Counted from the first letter of the stretch, positions 1-9,477 are shown. The stretch is 64,000 nucleotides of DNA from an uncultured Clostridia bacterium (GCA_944390345.1 CALXPP010000004.1:25071-89070); one strand, 5' to 3'. A program made the numbers and translations. The notes: generated by a model not told the origin, from the sequence alone.

Positions 1-225
1 TACTTCATCTATATCATTTGTTCTTACACATTTTTGATAATCTGTAAGTCTTGTTCCTGCTGGATGTTTTTGACCAAGTAAATATGGTACTAATGGTTGC
101 ATTCCTGCAGTAGTAAATAATACTGAAGGATCATTTTCTGGAATTAATGGTGCTGATGGTATAATTGTATGTCCATGTTTTTTAAAGTAGTTTAAATATT
201 TATTTCTTATTTCAATTGCTTTCAT
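1..225 (-). CDS. alaS: Alanyl-tRNA synthetase, N-terminal 75 residues (gene runs off the window)
   Basis: Charges tRNA-Ala with alanine in the cytoplasm. The visible start reads [14 protein letters not shown] and continues with [18 protein letters not shown] and [16 protein letters not shown], then [12 protein letters not shown]. These match the class II AlaRS N-terminal signature, with the AGM and QKCVRT-DI-V elements. The start ATG (225..223) follows a good AGAGGAG ribosome binding site. Only the first part is visible and the rest lies left of position 1. No T-box is seen upstream, and a sigma-A type promoter lies 40-70 bases before the start. Identification is firm from sequence. Confidence 0.93.
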   Translation of the reverse strand, partial: MKAIEIRNKYLNYFKKHGHTIIPSAPLIPENDPSVLFTTAGMQPLVPYLLGQKHPAGTRLTDYQKCVRTNDIDEV

Positions 226-264
226 ATTTTTTCTCCTCTTTTTTATTTGCTTTTATAGTTTTTT

Positions 265-293
265 ATTATATTACAGTTTTATGTGAATTTCAA
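265..293 (-). promoter_or_regulatory. Sigma-A type promoter for alaS
   Basis: On the minus strand TTGAAA (293..288) and TATAAT (270..265) are separated by 17 bases, about 40 bases upstream of the alaS start. Assigned by consensus match only. Confidence 0.6.
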
Positions 294-361
294 GTGTTTT
301 GAAGAGTTTTTTAAGTCTAAAAGATTTTACTACTATTCACAGCCTCTCCTTTTTATCAGGA

Positions 362-659
362 ATGTATGTTTATATCATTAGTATAAATACTTCTTCTATT
401 TTCTCTACTATTGCTAAAAACGATAACTTAGAAACTATTGTTAGTAACTATCGGAAATACTACTAATACATCAACTGCTTCTACTTCTAATATCACTCAT
501 TCAAGCTATTATACATATTCAAATATCTCCAATGCTTTTCAAGTTGTTACAAATGTTTCTCCTATATCAGAAGTTATTTTTACAAGTGATGCATTCACAT
601 CTCAATATTACTATTTAAAAGAAAAAATAAACTGGGAAAAATTTTATGGAATTTTATAA
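362..659 (+). pseudogene. Unrecognised Ser/Thr/Asn-rich ORF with a possible CGG frameshift
   Basis: I do not recognise this product. An open frame from ATG 362 (or TTG 299) runs as MYVYIISINTSS to ETIVSNY and meets CGG at 452..454, after which the frame closes at 464. Skipping the C continues as GNTTNTSTAS and runs to the stop at 657..659. The composition is rich in Ser, Thr, Asn and Tyr, like linkers elsewhere in this genome. There is no convincing ribosome binding site, so this may be a decayed fragment rather than a gene. It is noted because the crossover between the two open frames falls exactly where a CGG lies, as at the firm frameshift sites in dnaE, recD2 and the leucine-rich gene. 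A hairpin at 682..723 follows it. Confidence 0.25.
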
Positions 660-681
660 ATTTAATAAAGTCAAAAATTAA

Positions 682-723
682 GGGCGAAGAAATTAAGCAC
701 TATTTTGCTTAAATTTTTCGTCC
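682..723. terminator. Intrinsic terminator hairpin, possibly bidirectional
   Basis: GGGCGAAGAAATTAAGCA and TGCTTAAATTTTTCGTCC form an 18-bp stem with a short loop, between the plus-strand ORF and the 3' end of the minus-strand CAP-domain gene. T-rich tracts lie on either side. Confidence 0.6.
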
Positions 724-770
724 TCTATTATCTAATTTTCATTAAATTTATTTTATATTAAACTTTTATT

Positions 771-2561
771 TTAAATGCAGTTCCTATTTTCTTTAATTCC
801 TAGAGTTAAATAATGAACATAGTAGCTTCTTGCATCATTTCTAAAAGCTTTTGATAAATCTGTATTTTTATTTTTATAAGCTTCTATATTAAATTTAGAA
901 GAAGTTTTTCTAAATTCTTTTACTCCGCTAACTACAAAATGCTCATAAGCTTTTGCATAATCTTCTCCAAATGCTTTCTTTAAATCTACACTATTGTTCA
1001 AGTAATATTTTACTTCAAAAATTGCACTTGAATTTCTTCCTTCTTTTGCTCCACAGCTTATAAAATGATTAATTGCTGCCTCATAATTATTTCCAAATGC
1101 TGCTTTTAAATCGCTATTATTATTTAAGTAGTATTTTACATCAAAAGCTGGTGATGCAACTCTTCCTTCTTTTTTGCCAAACATGTTCCAATGATTGCTT
1201 AAATTTGTAGCATTATAACCATAAGCTTGTTTTAAGTCTGAATTCATATCTGCATAAAAGTTTGCATCAAATATTATTGCATCTATATTTGTTGTTTGAG
1301 GTGTTGCTTCATTTATATTATTAGCTTTTCTACCTTCATTTCTTCCTGTGTTTATGTAATGAATTATTAGTTTAAAGTTTGAAAAATTCTTTAGATCAGA
1401 ATTATTATCTCTATAATATTGTCCCCAGTACTCACTTGAGCTTTTTCTAAATTCTGCAATTCCATTATTTACAAAATGGTTATAAGCAGCTTCATAATTA
1501 TTTCCAAATGTAGCTTTTAAATCAGTATTATTATCTAAGTAATATTTTGCATTAAATACTGGTGTAGCCTGTCTACCTTCTTTTTTTCCAAAACTATTCC
1601 AATGATTTCTTAAAGCTCCCTCATTGTAGCCAAAAGCTGCTTTTAAATCACTATTATTATCTGCATAATATCTATAATCAAATAAAATTGCATCCATATC
1701 TGGTCTGTTTACTGTAGCTGGTACTTTATTGCTAATTCCTTGATAATTAATACTTATATTAGTATCACCAACATCTGATGCAAACATTGTATCTCCTGTA
1801 ATACTTATTATATTTGGATTATCTGAAGTTACACTGGTAATAAAGCTAAATGGAATCATATAACCTCCATTTTGCATTCCCTCTATATTACTGCCAAGTG
1901 CATATTGTATATTACTAGCTCCAAAAAAAGAATTTATTGAAACTGAATCATTGTAATTACTTGTAATTTTATTAAAATTTGTAATTAAAACAGCATTTCC
2001 AATTGTAACATTAGTAGTTCTGTTTCCTACATAATTACTTCTATTTTGATCTATCGCAGTTGTATTGTATCCAAAAAATTGAATCCATATATTCAAACCA
2101 TTTTGCTCTATCCTTGCAATTCCTACACAGTTAAAGCCCGTATTTAAAATATTTTCTCTGTGTCCTGTTGATGACATCCACCCACTCATTACAGCTGATG
2201 GGCTTGTATAGCCATAAGCAATATTTTCTCCCATATAACTATAATTTTGTCTTACTCCAAGTTCGTCCAAAATTTGAAAACAATCTTGTCCATTTGGTCT
2301 AGTATGTGTGAAATATCCTGCAAGCTCTGCTGCTCTTTGCATTGCAACTTCTTCTAATTTTGAATCCCAAACTAAAGCTGGTCTTCCTACTTTTGCTCTT
2401 TCTGAATTTATTATATTTAGCACTTCAGCCGCAGATCTTTGATTTAATCTACAAGTTACTGGAACTGTTACATCTGTTGCAAAAACAGAAGTATTTCCTA
2501 CTAATAAAAATAAAATAAATACTGCTAAAAATAAAATGGATTTTTTTAATACTTTATTCAT
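771..2561 (-). CDS. Secreted CAP-domain protein with seven C-terminal ~40-residue repeats
   Basis: An exported protein of 596 residues. The start is set at the second ATG (2561), because AAGGGG sits 9 bases before it. The first 26 residues are a classic signal peptide ending VFA. Residues about 35-165 are a CAP/SCP (PR-1-like) domain with the expected HTR, GENIA and GHRENIL elements, including the His/Glu cavity residues. A less defined middle (about 170-290) resembles a beta-rich Ig-like segment. The C-terminal half has seven tandem copies of about 40 residues of the form F-x3-YY-x2-N-x-DL-x2-AFG, ending in G-x-KEGR. CAP proteins of sporulating Clostridia are often spore-associated, and SpoVT is encoded just upstream. 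The function of the repeats is unknown; surface or spore-coat attachment is inference. Confidence 0.85.
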   Translation of the reverse strand: MNKVLKKSILFLAVFILFLLVGNTSVFATDVTVPVTCRLNQRSAAEVLNIINSERAKVGRPALVWDSKLEEVAMQRAAELAGYFTHTRPNGQDCFQILDELGVRQNYSYMGENIAYGYTSPSAVMSGWMSSTGHRENILNTGFNCVGIARIEQNGLNIWIQFFGYNTTAIDQNRSNYVGNRTTNVTIGNAVLITNFNKITSNYNDSVSINSFFGASNIQYALGSNIEGMQNGGYMIPFSFITSVTSDNPNIISITGDTMFASDVGDTNISINYQGISNKVPATVNRPDMDAILFDYRYYADNNSDLKAAFGYNEGALRNHWNSFGKKEGRQATPVFNAKYYLDNNTDLKATFGNNYEAAYNHFVNNGIAEFRKSSSEYWGQYYRDNNSDLKNFSNFKLIIHYINTGRNEGRKANNINEATPQTTNIDAIIFDANFYADMNSDLKQAYGYNATNLSNHWNMFGKKEGRVASPAFDVKYYLNNNSDLKAAFGNNYEAAINHFISCGAKEGRNSSAIFEVKYYLNNSVDLKKAFGEDYAKAYEHFVVSGVKEFRKTSSKFNIEAYKNKNTDLSKAFRNDARSYYVHYLTLGIKENRNCI

Positions 2562-2643
2562 AATAAAATCCCCTTTCATTATTTTTTACAGTATTTATTA
2601 TATAATTTTTTATTTAATTTGTATATATTTTTTAAGAATATTT

Positions 2644-3198
2644 TTAGATATCTAAATGATTTCCCAAAAATCCTGCTGCTGATTGAGCTACCTTGTCTTC
2701 TGCTTCTCCCATTTTTTTAGAAGGCTCTTTTGCCATAAGAATAACACTACCAATTACATCTCCATCTGAAATAATAGGATATATTACTTGAGAATTATAA
2801 ATTCTCTCTCTTCCTTCATTTTTAGTAACTGGTATAGCTATTTCATTGTTTTCTTTACTTTTGAAAACTTCTTTATTTTCCAATACTTCTTCTAGTTCTT
2901 TGCTTAAATCTTTCTCTAAGAAATCTTTTTTTGGTCCTCCAGAAACGGCAATAACTGTATCTTTATCTGTTATACAAGCAATATGTCCTGTAGTCTTTGC
3001 TATTGTTTCAGCATAGCTAGTAGCAAATTCTGAAAGTTCTCCTATTGGAGAATATTTCTTTAGTATAACTTCCCCTTCTTTGTCTGTAAATATTTCTAAA
3101 GGATCTCCTTCTTTTATTCGTAAGGTTTTTCTTATTTCTTTTGGAATAACCACTCTACCTAAATCATCTATTCTTCTTACAACACCTGTTGCTTTCAT
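2644..3198 (-). CDS. spoVT: Stage V sporulation protein T, AbrB-like regulator
   Basis: A forespore transcription factor that tunes late sigma-G gene expression. The protein is 184 residues (the Bacillus protein is about 178). Residues 1-50 are the AbrB swapped-hairpin DNA-binding domain, with MKATGVVRRIDDLGRVVIPK and IKEGDPLEIF. Residues 60-184 form the GAF-like sensor domain. The start has AAGGAGG upstream. A sigma-G-like promoter (TGTATA, 17 bases, CATAATA) lies at 3276..3247, which agrees with known SpoVT regulation. The downstream neighbour is the CAP-domain protein gene. Confidence 0.95.
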   Translation of the reverse strand: MKATGVVRRIDDLGRVVIPKEIRKTLRIKEGDPLEIFTDKEGEVILKKYSPIGELSEFATSYAETIAKTTGHIACITDKDTVIAVSGGPKKDFLEKDLSKELEEVLENKEVFKSKENNEIAIPVTKNEGRERIYNSQVIYPIISDGDVIGSVILMAKEPSKKMGEAEDKVAQSAAGFLGNHLDI

Positions 3199-3246
3199 AT
3201 TTCCTCCTTATATATTTATCTACCAAAAATTTTCTTTGTATAATCT

Positions 3247-3276
3247 TATTATGACAAAAAAGGAAAAAAATATACA
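3247..3276 (-). promoter_or_regulatory. Sigma-G-like promoter of spoVT
   Basis: On the minus strand TGTATA and CATAATA are separated by 17 bases, about 50 bases upstream of the spoVT ATG. This resembles the forespore sigma-G consensus (TGNATA and CATACTA). Confidence 0.45.
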
Positions 3277-3334
3277 AGTTTTTTTAAATTATGAACTTAC
3301 ATAAAATAATTTATTATTAAATTTTTAAACCGTA

Positions 3335-3360
3335 AAAGACTGCCTCATTTGGCAGTCTTT
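3335..3360. terminator. Intrinsic terminator hairpin
   Basis: AAAGACTGCC and GGCAGTCTTT form a perfect 10-bp stem with a 6-base loop. It lies downstream of the small minus-strand ORF 3391..3465 and upstream of spoVT. Confidence 0.75.
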
Positions 3361-3390
3361 CTAATTATTATTTTAATTTTGGGGATTTTA

Positions 3391-3465
3391 CTAAATTATT
3401 CTTGTCATTTTTATTTTTGTTATATTAATTTTGTGTCCTCTCACACTGTCCGTATTCCATCGCAT
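3391..3465 (-). CDS. Possible 24-residue small protein
   Basis: A short ORF starting ATG-CGA-TGG, with GGAGAG four bases upstream and followed by the hairpin at 3335..3360. It encodes MRWNTDSVRGHKINITK and then a basic tail. An alternative start 5 bases later gives an 11-residue peptide, MEYGQCERTQN. The strong Shine-Dalgarno and the terminator suggest a transcript here, but whether a peptide is made is uncertain. I recognise no family. Confidence 0.3.
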   Translation of the reverse strand: MRWNTDSVRGHKINITKIKMTRII

Positions 3466-3560
3466 CACTCTCCTTTGTTCTTTCTATGATTTTATTTTAA
3501 TAATAAAACCTTAAATCAACCTTAAAAATTTGTGAATTATTTGTGATGCTTTTTCTATTT

Positions 3561-5567
3561 TTATAAATTATCTATATCATCTAAACTAAATTCTTTTTCT
3601 TCTTTGTTTACAAAGGCAGAAAATATAGAATTTTTATATAAATCTATAATTGTATTTAAGTCATTTGCAAATTCTCTTAGCATAACTATTTTTATACTTA
3701 CATCTTTACCCTTGCAGTAATCTTCTAAAATTTGTTTTAATTTCTTTATAAAGTTTAGTTCTGGTTCTAATTCTTCTTTGTGTTTTTTAGCTCTATCTAC
3801 CAGCATTTCTTTTATTAAAACTATATCTTCATTACTAGCACAGGTAATTCTCTGAAACATTTGATATGCATCATAATGGTCAAATATTGGCTTATCCATA
3901 CATTCGTTTGCAAATTTATCGTAAAATAATTCCATTTTCATAGGAATACATTTAAATATTTCTTCTGCTTTTTCTCTATACATTTTATCTTCTAATTTTG
4001 CATTCAATTCGTGGAAATGTTTTATAATTTCTTCCATATCATCTCCAACATCAATTCCAATTCTAGATAGTTCTTCATCCAGATTATCACAATATTCTGA
4101 AGATTCTGAAGCTAAATCCATTCCTTCTATAAAAGTAGCTTTAATAGTTTTCATATCATAATCTATTAAGCCTCTTCTTATAAAATAACTATAATATGCA
4201 AATAATTTTACAATTTCTATTAATTTTAAAGAACCATTTTTTACATCATCTAAGACTTCTTCTATTATTCCTGGAAATTGATCATCTGATATTTTCCAGT
4301 ACTCTTCAGTAAGTAGTCTCTTATATCCTGGTAATTTTTCTGTATCTATAGTATTTATAATAACCTCCATATCTGTTTTAAAAGCTCTCATATCAAAAAT
4401 CCTAGTTCTTACATATATTTCTATAAACTTAAAGAAACGATAATCAGCTTTAAAATTGAAATAGTAATTATTATCAAACTCTTTAATATAAAATTGCCTA
4501 TTGTCCATTAATACTCTGGAAGAAACTAAAATAGCTTTATATTCTTCGTTACTATTAATATTTACAAATTTATCTTTAGTAATTTTTCCAGCTTTAATTT
4601 CAAAAGATACAGCTATTGTAAAAATAAGCATAGTTTGCAAAACTCTTAAATTTGTATTTGGATAAAATTTATTTACATTTTCAAAAACTTTTTTAAAATC
4701 ATTTAATGCATGTTTTAAAATTCTTAAATTTCTAGTACCACTTTTTATAAAAGTACTAGTTATTAAATTTGTATGCTCTCTTAAAAAACGCATCAAATCT
4801 TGGTTTCCTTCATATCGCATAAGAAGACCATCAATTATATAGTTAAATTTTGGAGCATAGTCAAAAGTCTCACCTATTAATTTTTCTTTTATTCTTTCGT
4901 AATCATTTGCTTTATCAAAAACATATTCTATCTTTTCTCTAATTTTTTCAACCATTGGCTTGTCTGCCTTTAGTAGACTGCCTTCTTTATCTAATAGATA
5001 AGTTGCTATAAATGTTTTCATTTCTAGATTAGAGCTTTTTAATTTAGTAGATAATTCTTTTTCATTACATATTATTATAGTTTTAATATGGTCATGTTCT
5101 ACAAAATTGTTTATATATCCTAAAATATCTATAACATCTACATTTGCTCTTTCTAAGTCATCAAAGCACAAAACTTTATCGTTTGTAGCAAAGAAACTTG
5201 CATAATCTATTTTATCTCCATTTTGAGTAACTCCAAAAAAATTTGCCATATCTAAACCTGTTTTTGCATACTCTGGAATTGTTGTTTGTCCGTGAGTTTC
5301 CATATATTTTCTCATATTTTTATCCATTAGCTGAGTTGTTTCTATAAAAATTTTCTTGCTAATATCTTCCAAATTTGAGATTCCATATAAAGACATATAA
5401 ATAGTTGTATATTTTCTTCCATTTAATCTAAGTGATTCTATTTTATTTCTTATCTTATGGTTCCAGAAATAAGTTTTTCCACTACCCCATTCACCATTTA
5501 TCATTATTGCATAATCTGTATAATCAGCTCTTACATAATCTAATATACTATCTACAAGTTCTTCCAT
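3561..5567 (-). CDS. KAP-type P-loop ATPase, cytoplasmic
   Basis: A 668-residue protein. Residues 25-32 are a Walker A motif (GEWGSGKT), and a Walker B-like KVLCFDDLERA lies near residue 135. These two, with the GxWGxGKT form and the DDLeR ending, are typical of the KAP family of STAND-related NTPases. The rest is a long helical region (about 200-668) with no membrane segment and no recognised enzymatic domain. KAP ATPases occur in membrane-associated complexes and in some anti-phage systems, so the role here is open. It sits alone, ending the run comF-valS, with 18 bases between its start and the comF stop. AAAGGG precedes the ATG. Confidence 0.75.
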   Translation of the reverse strand: MEELVDSILDYVRADYTDYAIMINGEWGSGKTYFWNHKIRNKIESLRLNGRKYTTIYMSLYGISNLEDISKKIFIETTQLMDKNMRKYMETHGQTTIPEYAKTGLDMANFFGVTQNGDKIDYASFFATNDKVLCFDDLERANVDVIDILGYINNFVEHDHIKTIIICNEKELSTKLKSSNLEMKTFIATYLLDKEGSLLKADKPMVEKIREKIEYVFDKANDYERIKEKLIGETFDYAPKFNYIIDGLLMRYEGNQDLMRFLREHTNLITSTFIKSGTRNLRILKHALNDFKKVFENVNKFYPNTNLRVLQTMLIFTIAVSFEIKAGKITKDKFVNINSNEEYKAILVSSRVLMDNRQFYIKEFDNNYYFNFKADYRFFKFIEIYVRTRIFDMRAFKTDMEVIINTIDTEKLPGYKRLLTEEYWKISDDQFPGIIEEVLDDVKNGSLKLIEIVKLFAYYSYFIRRGLIDYDMKTIKATFIEGMDLASESSEYCDNLDEELSRIGIDVGDDMEEIIKHFHELNAKLEDKMYREKAEEIFKCIPMKMELFYDKFANECMDKPIFDHYDAYQMFQRITCASNEDIVLIKEMLVDRAKKHKEELEPELNFIKKLKQILEDYCKGKDVSIKIVMLREFANDLNTIIDLYKNSIFSAFVNKEEKEFSLDDIDNL

Positions 5568-5585
5568 TTATTAAACCCTTTCTAC

Positions 5586-6257
5586 TTAATCTTTAGCCAG
5601 TACTAATACCAAAATATCTTTTGCACCAGCTTCTTTTAATTTCTTAGAGCACTCTCTAGCTGTCGCACCAGTTGTAAATATATCATCTAGTAAAATTACT
5701 CTTTTATTTTTTACTTTTTCTACTTTTTCTTTTTCAATATAAAATGCGTTTCTAATATTTCTACTTCTACCTGTTTTTAATAAACTACTTTGAGTTTTTA
5801 TGTTTTCCTTTTTTTGTAGTAGATTTTCTGTTTCTATTTTTAATTCCTTAGAAATACCTTTAGCTACTAATTCAGTTTGATTATATCCTCTTTTTTTTAA
5901 TTTTTGCCTACTCATTGGAACTGGAATAATTATATCATAATTTAAAATATTTCTACATAAATTTTTATCTTTTAGTATAATTTCTACAAAAAAATTACTT
6001 ATATATGGTCTGGCTTTAAATTTATAGTTTAACATTAATTTTCTTATAATATGTTTATATTCAAAAATATATACAAATTTATTGTAATATATATTTCTAA
6101 CTTTTAGTATTTGAGCTTTTTTAAATTTTATTATTCGCTTCTTACATAAATTACATATCCATTTATCTTCTTCCTTTGAATATAAATTTTGCATATCTTT
6201 TTTACAACTTACACAAATTGGTGGAAATAAAAAATTGAGAACAAATTCAATTAGCAT
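5586..6257 (-). CDS. comF: ComF family phosphoribosyltransferase-like protein
   Basis: A DNA-uptake-associated ComFC-type protein of 223 residues. The start is placed at 6257, because AAAGGAG lies 6 bases before that ATG while the earlier candidate has no site. An N-terminal zinc finger (CVSCKK, then CNLCKKRI about 30 residues on) is followed by a PRTase domain. That domain has RKRGYNQ-like KKRGYNQTELVAKG and the PRPP loop VILLDDIFTTGATARE. It follows valS by 37 bases and is probably in the same transcript. No other competence genes are in the window. Confidence 0.88.
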   Translation of the reverse strand: MLIEFVLNFLFPPICVSCKKDMQNLYSKEEDKWICNLCKKRIIKFKKAQILKVRNIYYNKFVYIFEYKHIIRKLMLNYKFKARPYISNFFVEIILKDKNLCRNILNYDIIIPVPMSRQKLKKRGYNQTELVAKGISKELKIETENLLQKKENIKTQSSLLKTGRSRNIRNAFYIEKEKVEKVKNKRVILLDDIFTTGATARECSKKLKEAGAKDILVLVLAKD

Positions 6258-6294
6258 AATTGCTCCTTTCTTTGCCCCCAATTTTAATTTCTTA

Positions 6295-8976
6295 TTATTT
6301 TAAAGTTTTAAGTCTTTCTTCTACCGTTTTTAGCATTTCTTTATAATTTTCCAGTTTTTTCTTTTCTTCTTCTACTTTTTCTTGCGGTGCTTTATTTATA
6401 AATCCTTCATTTGAAAGCATTTTTTCGCCTCTTAAAACCTCTGCTTCTAATCTTTTCTTCTCTTTTTCTAGTCTTTCTATCTCTTCTTCTATATTTACCA
6501 AGTCTTCAAAAGGTATAAAAGCCTTTAAATCCTCTACTACTATTGAAATAGCCTTTTCATCTATTCCAGAAAGATCTTTTTGAAGTTTTATTTCATTTGC
6601 AAAAGCTAATTTACTTAAAAAGTCTTTTGCTTCTTGTAATTCTTTTTCCAAATTATCTGTTACTAAAATTAATTTTGATTTTTTAGAAGGATGTACATTC
6701 ATATTTGTTCTTACATTTCTAATTTCTGTAATTAATTTTTTTAGTTTCTCTATTATTTGTTCTTCTTTTTCAAATTGATATTCTTTTTTTATTGCTGGCC
6801 AATTACTTACCATTAAATCTGTTTTATTACCTACTAATTTACTATAAATTTCTGAAGTAACAAAAGGCATAAATGGATGTAATAATTTTAAAGCTATTCC
6901 AAAGACTCTATTTAAAACTGTACATACTAAAGCTTTTTCTTCATAAACCTCACTATATAGTCTTGGTTTTACCATTTCTATATACCAATCACAAAATTCA
7001 TTCCAAATAAAGCTATAAATTTTGTCTAAAGCAACTCCTAAATCATAATTTTCAATGTTGTGAGTAACTTCTTTAACTAATTTATCTAATTTATTTAAAA
7101 TCCACTTATCTTCTATTTTTAGTAAAGCTGTATTGTAAACTTGTTTTTCTTCATCAAAAATTTCTTTTGAAAGCTCAATTATATCTTCATCTTTTACTAA
7201 ATTCATAGTAATAAATTTTGCTGCATTCCAAATCTTGTTTGCAAAATTTGAAGCTTGTTCTAGCTTTTCTGGCATATAACGAATGTCGTTTCCAGCAGTA
7301 GTTCCACTTATTAGAGAAAACCTTAAACTATCTGTTCCGTATTTTTCTATAACATCTATAGGATCAATTCCGTTACCTAAGGTTTTACTCATCTTTCTTC
7401 CTTGACTGTCTCTTACAATGCCATGTATTAGAATGTCTGAAAAAGGTTTTTCTTTCATAAGCTCTAAACCAGAAAAAATCATTCTAGCTACCCAAAAGAA
7501 AATAATATCATAACCTGTAACTAGTACATTTGTTGGATAAAACTCCTTTAAATCTTCTGCTTCTTTATTTGGCCAACCAAGAGTTGAAAAAGGCCACAAA
7601 GCAGAGCTAAACCAAGTATCTAAAGTATCTTTATCTTGATGTAGATGTGTTCCTCCACATTTCTCACATTTTTCTACTGGTGTTTTTGAAATATTAATAT
7701 GATCACAATCTTCACAATAATATGCTGGTATTCTATGTCCCCACCATAATTGTCTTGATATACACCAATCTTGAATATTTTCCATCCAATTAAAATATAT
7801 TTTTTCGTATCTTTTTGGAACAAATTTAATACTACCATTTTTTACAGCTTCTATTGCTGGTTCTGCTAAAGGCTTCATTTTTACAAACCATTGCTCAGAA
7901 ATTTTTGGCTCTATTGTACTTTTGCATCTCTCACATTTTCCTACATTATGTGTATAAGGTTCAACTTTTACTAAAGCACCTATTTCTTTTAACTTTTCTA
8001 CTATTTTTTCTCTAGCATCTTTTAGTTCCATACCAGCATATTCTGGTTTTAAATTTCCCATTTTAAAGTTTTTATCAAAAACTTCTACAATCTCTAAATT
8101 GTGTCTTAAACCAGCTTGGTAATCATTCATATCGTGTGCAGGAGTAATTTTAACACAGCCTGTTCCAAAATCTTTTTCTACAAATTCATCTGCTATTATA
8201 GGTATTTCCTTATCCATAATAGGTAAAATACAGGTTTTTCCTACTATATCTTTATATCTGTCATCATATGGATGTACTGCAACTGCTGTATCTCCTAACA
8301 TTGTTTCAGGTCTTGTAGTTGCTACTATTACATATCTATCTTCTCCTTTTATTTTATAGCGAATATGCCATAAATAAGAAGCTTCTTCCTTATACTCTAC
8401 TTCAGCATCAGAAATAGAAGTATTGCAACTAGTACACCAGTTTACCATTCTTTTTCCTTTATAAATTAAGCCTTTGTTGTAAAGATTTACAAATTCTTCT
8501 AGTACTGCATCTGACATTCCTTCATCTAAAGTAAATCTTTTTCTATCCCAATCACAAGAGCAACCAAGTTTTCTTTGTTGTTCCATAATAGTACCACCAT
8601 ATAGATGAGTCCATTCCCAAGCTTCTTCTATAAATTTTTCTCTTCCTAAATCCTGCTTTGTTTTTCCTTCTTCTTTTAATTTTTGTACTACTTTCATCTC
8701 TGTTGAAATAGAAGCATGATCTGTACCTGGTAACCAAAGTGTTCTATATCCTTGCATTCTTTTAAAACGAACTAAAATATCTTGCAGAGTATCATCTAAA
8801 GCATGTCCCATATGAAGCTTTCCAGTAACATTTGGTGGCGGCATCATAACACAAAAAGTTTCTTTGGTTTTATTCTCTAAAGGTTTAAAATATCCATTTT
8901 CTTCCCACTCTTTATATAAACGGTCTTCAAAATCTTTTGGATTAAACTTATCTTTCATCTTATGGTTTTCAAACAT
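6295..8976 (-). CDS. valS: Valyl-tRNA synthetase
   Basis: Class Ia synthetase of 893 residues, the usual length. It carries the HIGH-type motif (PPPNVTGKLHMGHALDDT, near residue 50) and the KMSKS-type motif (GRKMSKTLGNG, near 530). A WWGHRIPAYYC element and the C-terminal coiled-coil arm (last about 70 residues, rich in E and K) are also present. Start ATG 8976 has AAGGAGG eight bases upstream. The gene lies downstream of a valine-specific T-box and a small unknown gene, so it is controlled by uncharged tRNA-Val. Confidence 0.97.
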   Translation of the reverse strand: MFENHKMKDKFNPKDFEDRLYKEWEENGYFKPLENKTKETFCVMMPPPNVTGKLHMGHALDDTLQDILVRFKRMQGYRTLWLPGTDHASISTEMKVVQKLKEEGKTKQDLGREKFIEEAWEWTHLYGGTIMEQQRKLGCSCDWDRKRFTLDEGMSDAVLEEFVNLYNKGLIYKGKRMVNWCTSCNTSISDAEVEYKEEASYLWHIRYKIKGEDRYVIVATTRPETMLGDTAVAVHPYDDRYKDIVGKTCILPIMDKEIPIIADEFVEKDFGTGCVKITPAHDMNDYQAGLRHNLEIVEVFDKNFKMGNLKPEYAGMELKDAREKIVEKLKEIGALVKVEPYTHNVGKCERCKSTIEPKISEQWFVKMKPLAEPAIEAVKNGSIKFVPKRYEKIYFNWMENIQDWCISRQLWWGHRIPAYYCEDCDHINISKTPVEKCEKCGGTHLHQDKDTLDTWFSSALWPFSTLGWPNKEAEDLKEFYPTNVLVTGYDIIFFWVARMIFSGLELMKEKPFSDILIHGIVRDSQGRKMSKTLGNGIDPIDVIEKYGTDSLRFSLISGTTAGNDIRYMPEKLEQASNFANKIWNAAKFITMNLVKDEDIIELSKEIFDEEKQVYNTALLKIEDKWILNKLDKLVKEVTHNIENYDLGVALDKIYSFIWNEFCDWYIEMVKPRLYSEVYEEKALVCTVLNRVFGIALKLLHPFMPFVTSEIYSKLVGNKTDLMVSNWPAIKKEYQFEKEEQIIEKLKKLITEIRNVRTNMNVHPSKKSKLILVTDNLEKELQEAKDFLSKLAFANEIKLQKDLSGIDEKAISIVVEDLKAFIPFEDLVNIEEEIERLEKEKKRLEAEVLRGEKMLSNEGFINKAPQEKVEEEKKKLENYKEMLKTVEERLKTLK

Positions 8977-9003
8977 TTTTATTACCTCCTTGTTTACTTT
9001 AAT

Positions 9004-9477
9004 TTATTTATTAGCTCCATTTAAAATTATGTTCTCTATATTATCTATAGCATCACTTTGTATTTCAAATCCCATCTGCACAGTTTCTAAAAGAGTTTCT
9101 TTTGAGGCCTCTTCACACTCATTAATATTTTTAAATAAATTTAGCTCATGTCTACTATGTGAAGATAATAGCTCTAAAGGTGTTTTCAAATCTAATTCTT
9201 TAAACATCTGCTCTTTTATTCCTATTTCTCTTAAAACTTTTTTCTTTTTTGATATTGCTTTTGCTCCTGCTTTTATTTTATCTCTTTCTTTTTCGGTTAA
9301 TCTATCTAAAAAATTTAGCATTTTTACTGCAATTTCATTTAATTTACTTTCTTCTTCTGGAATAGAATATCCACAAGCTCTTAATATTGCAATTTCTTCA
9401 TCTTTATCTAGATTTGCTACTCTTCTTTCTTCATAAATAATTTTTATTGGGTCTACAAAATCTTTTTCTGTTTCCAT
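9004..9477 (-). CDS. Unknown 157-residue soluble protein in the valS T-box operon
   Basis: Not recognised. The start is taken at 9477, since GGAGG sits 5 bases before it and the earlier ATG is part of that site. The protein is charged and mostly helical, starting METEKDFVDPIKIIYEERR, with a lysine-rich centre (IKAGAKAISKKKKVLREIG) and no cysteine clusters or membrane segment. It lies between the T-box leader and valS with 27 bases to valS, so it is made when tRNA-Val is uncharged. The position suggests a link to translation or valine limitation, which is inference. Confidence 0.75.
   Translation of the reverse strand: METEKDFVDPIKIIYEERRVANLDKDEEIAILRACGYSIPEEESKLNEIAVKMLNFLDRLTEKERDKIKAGAKAISKKKKVLREIGIKEQMFKELDLKTPLELLSSHSRHELNLFKNINECEEASKETLLETVQMGFEIQSDAIDNIENIILNGANK

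Noticed and set aside
8864..9436. 190-residue plus-strand ORF over valS and its upstream gene
   Set aside because: Antisense shadow; no ribosome binding site and no family likeness.
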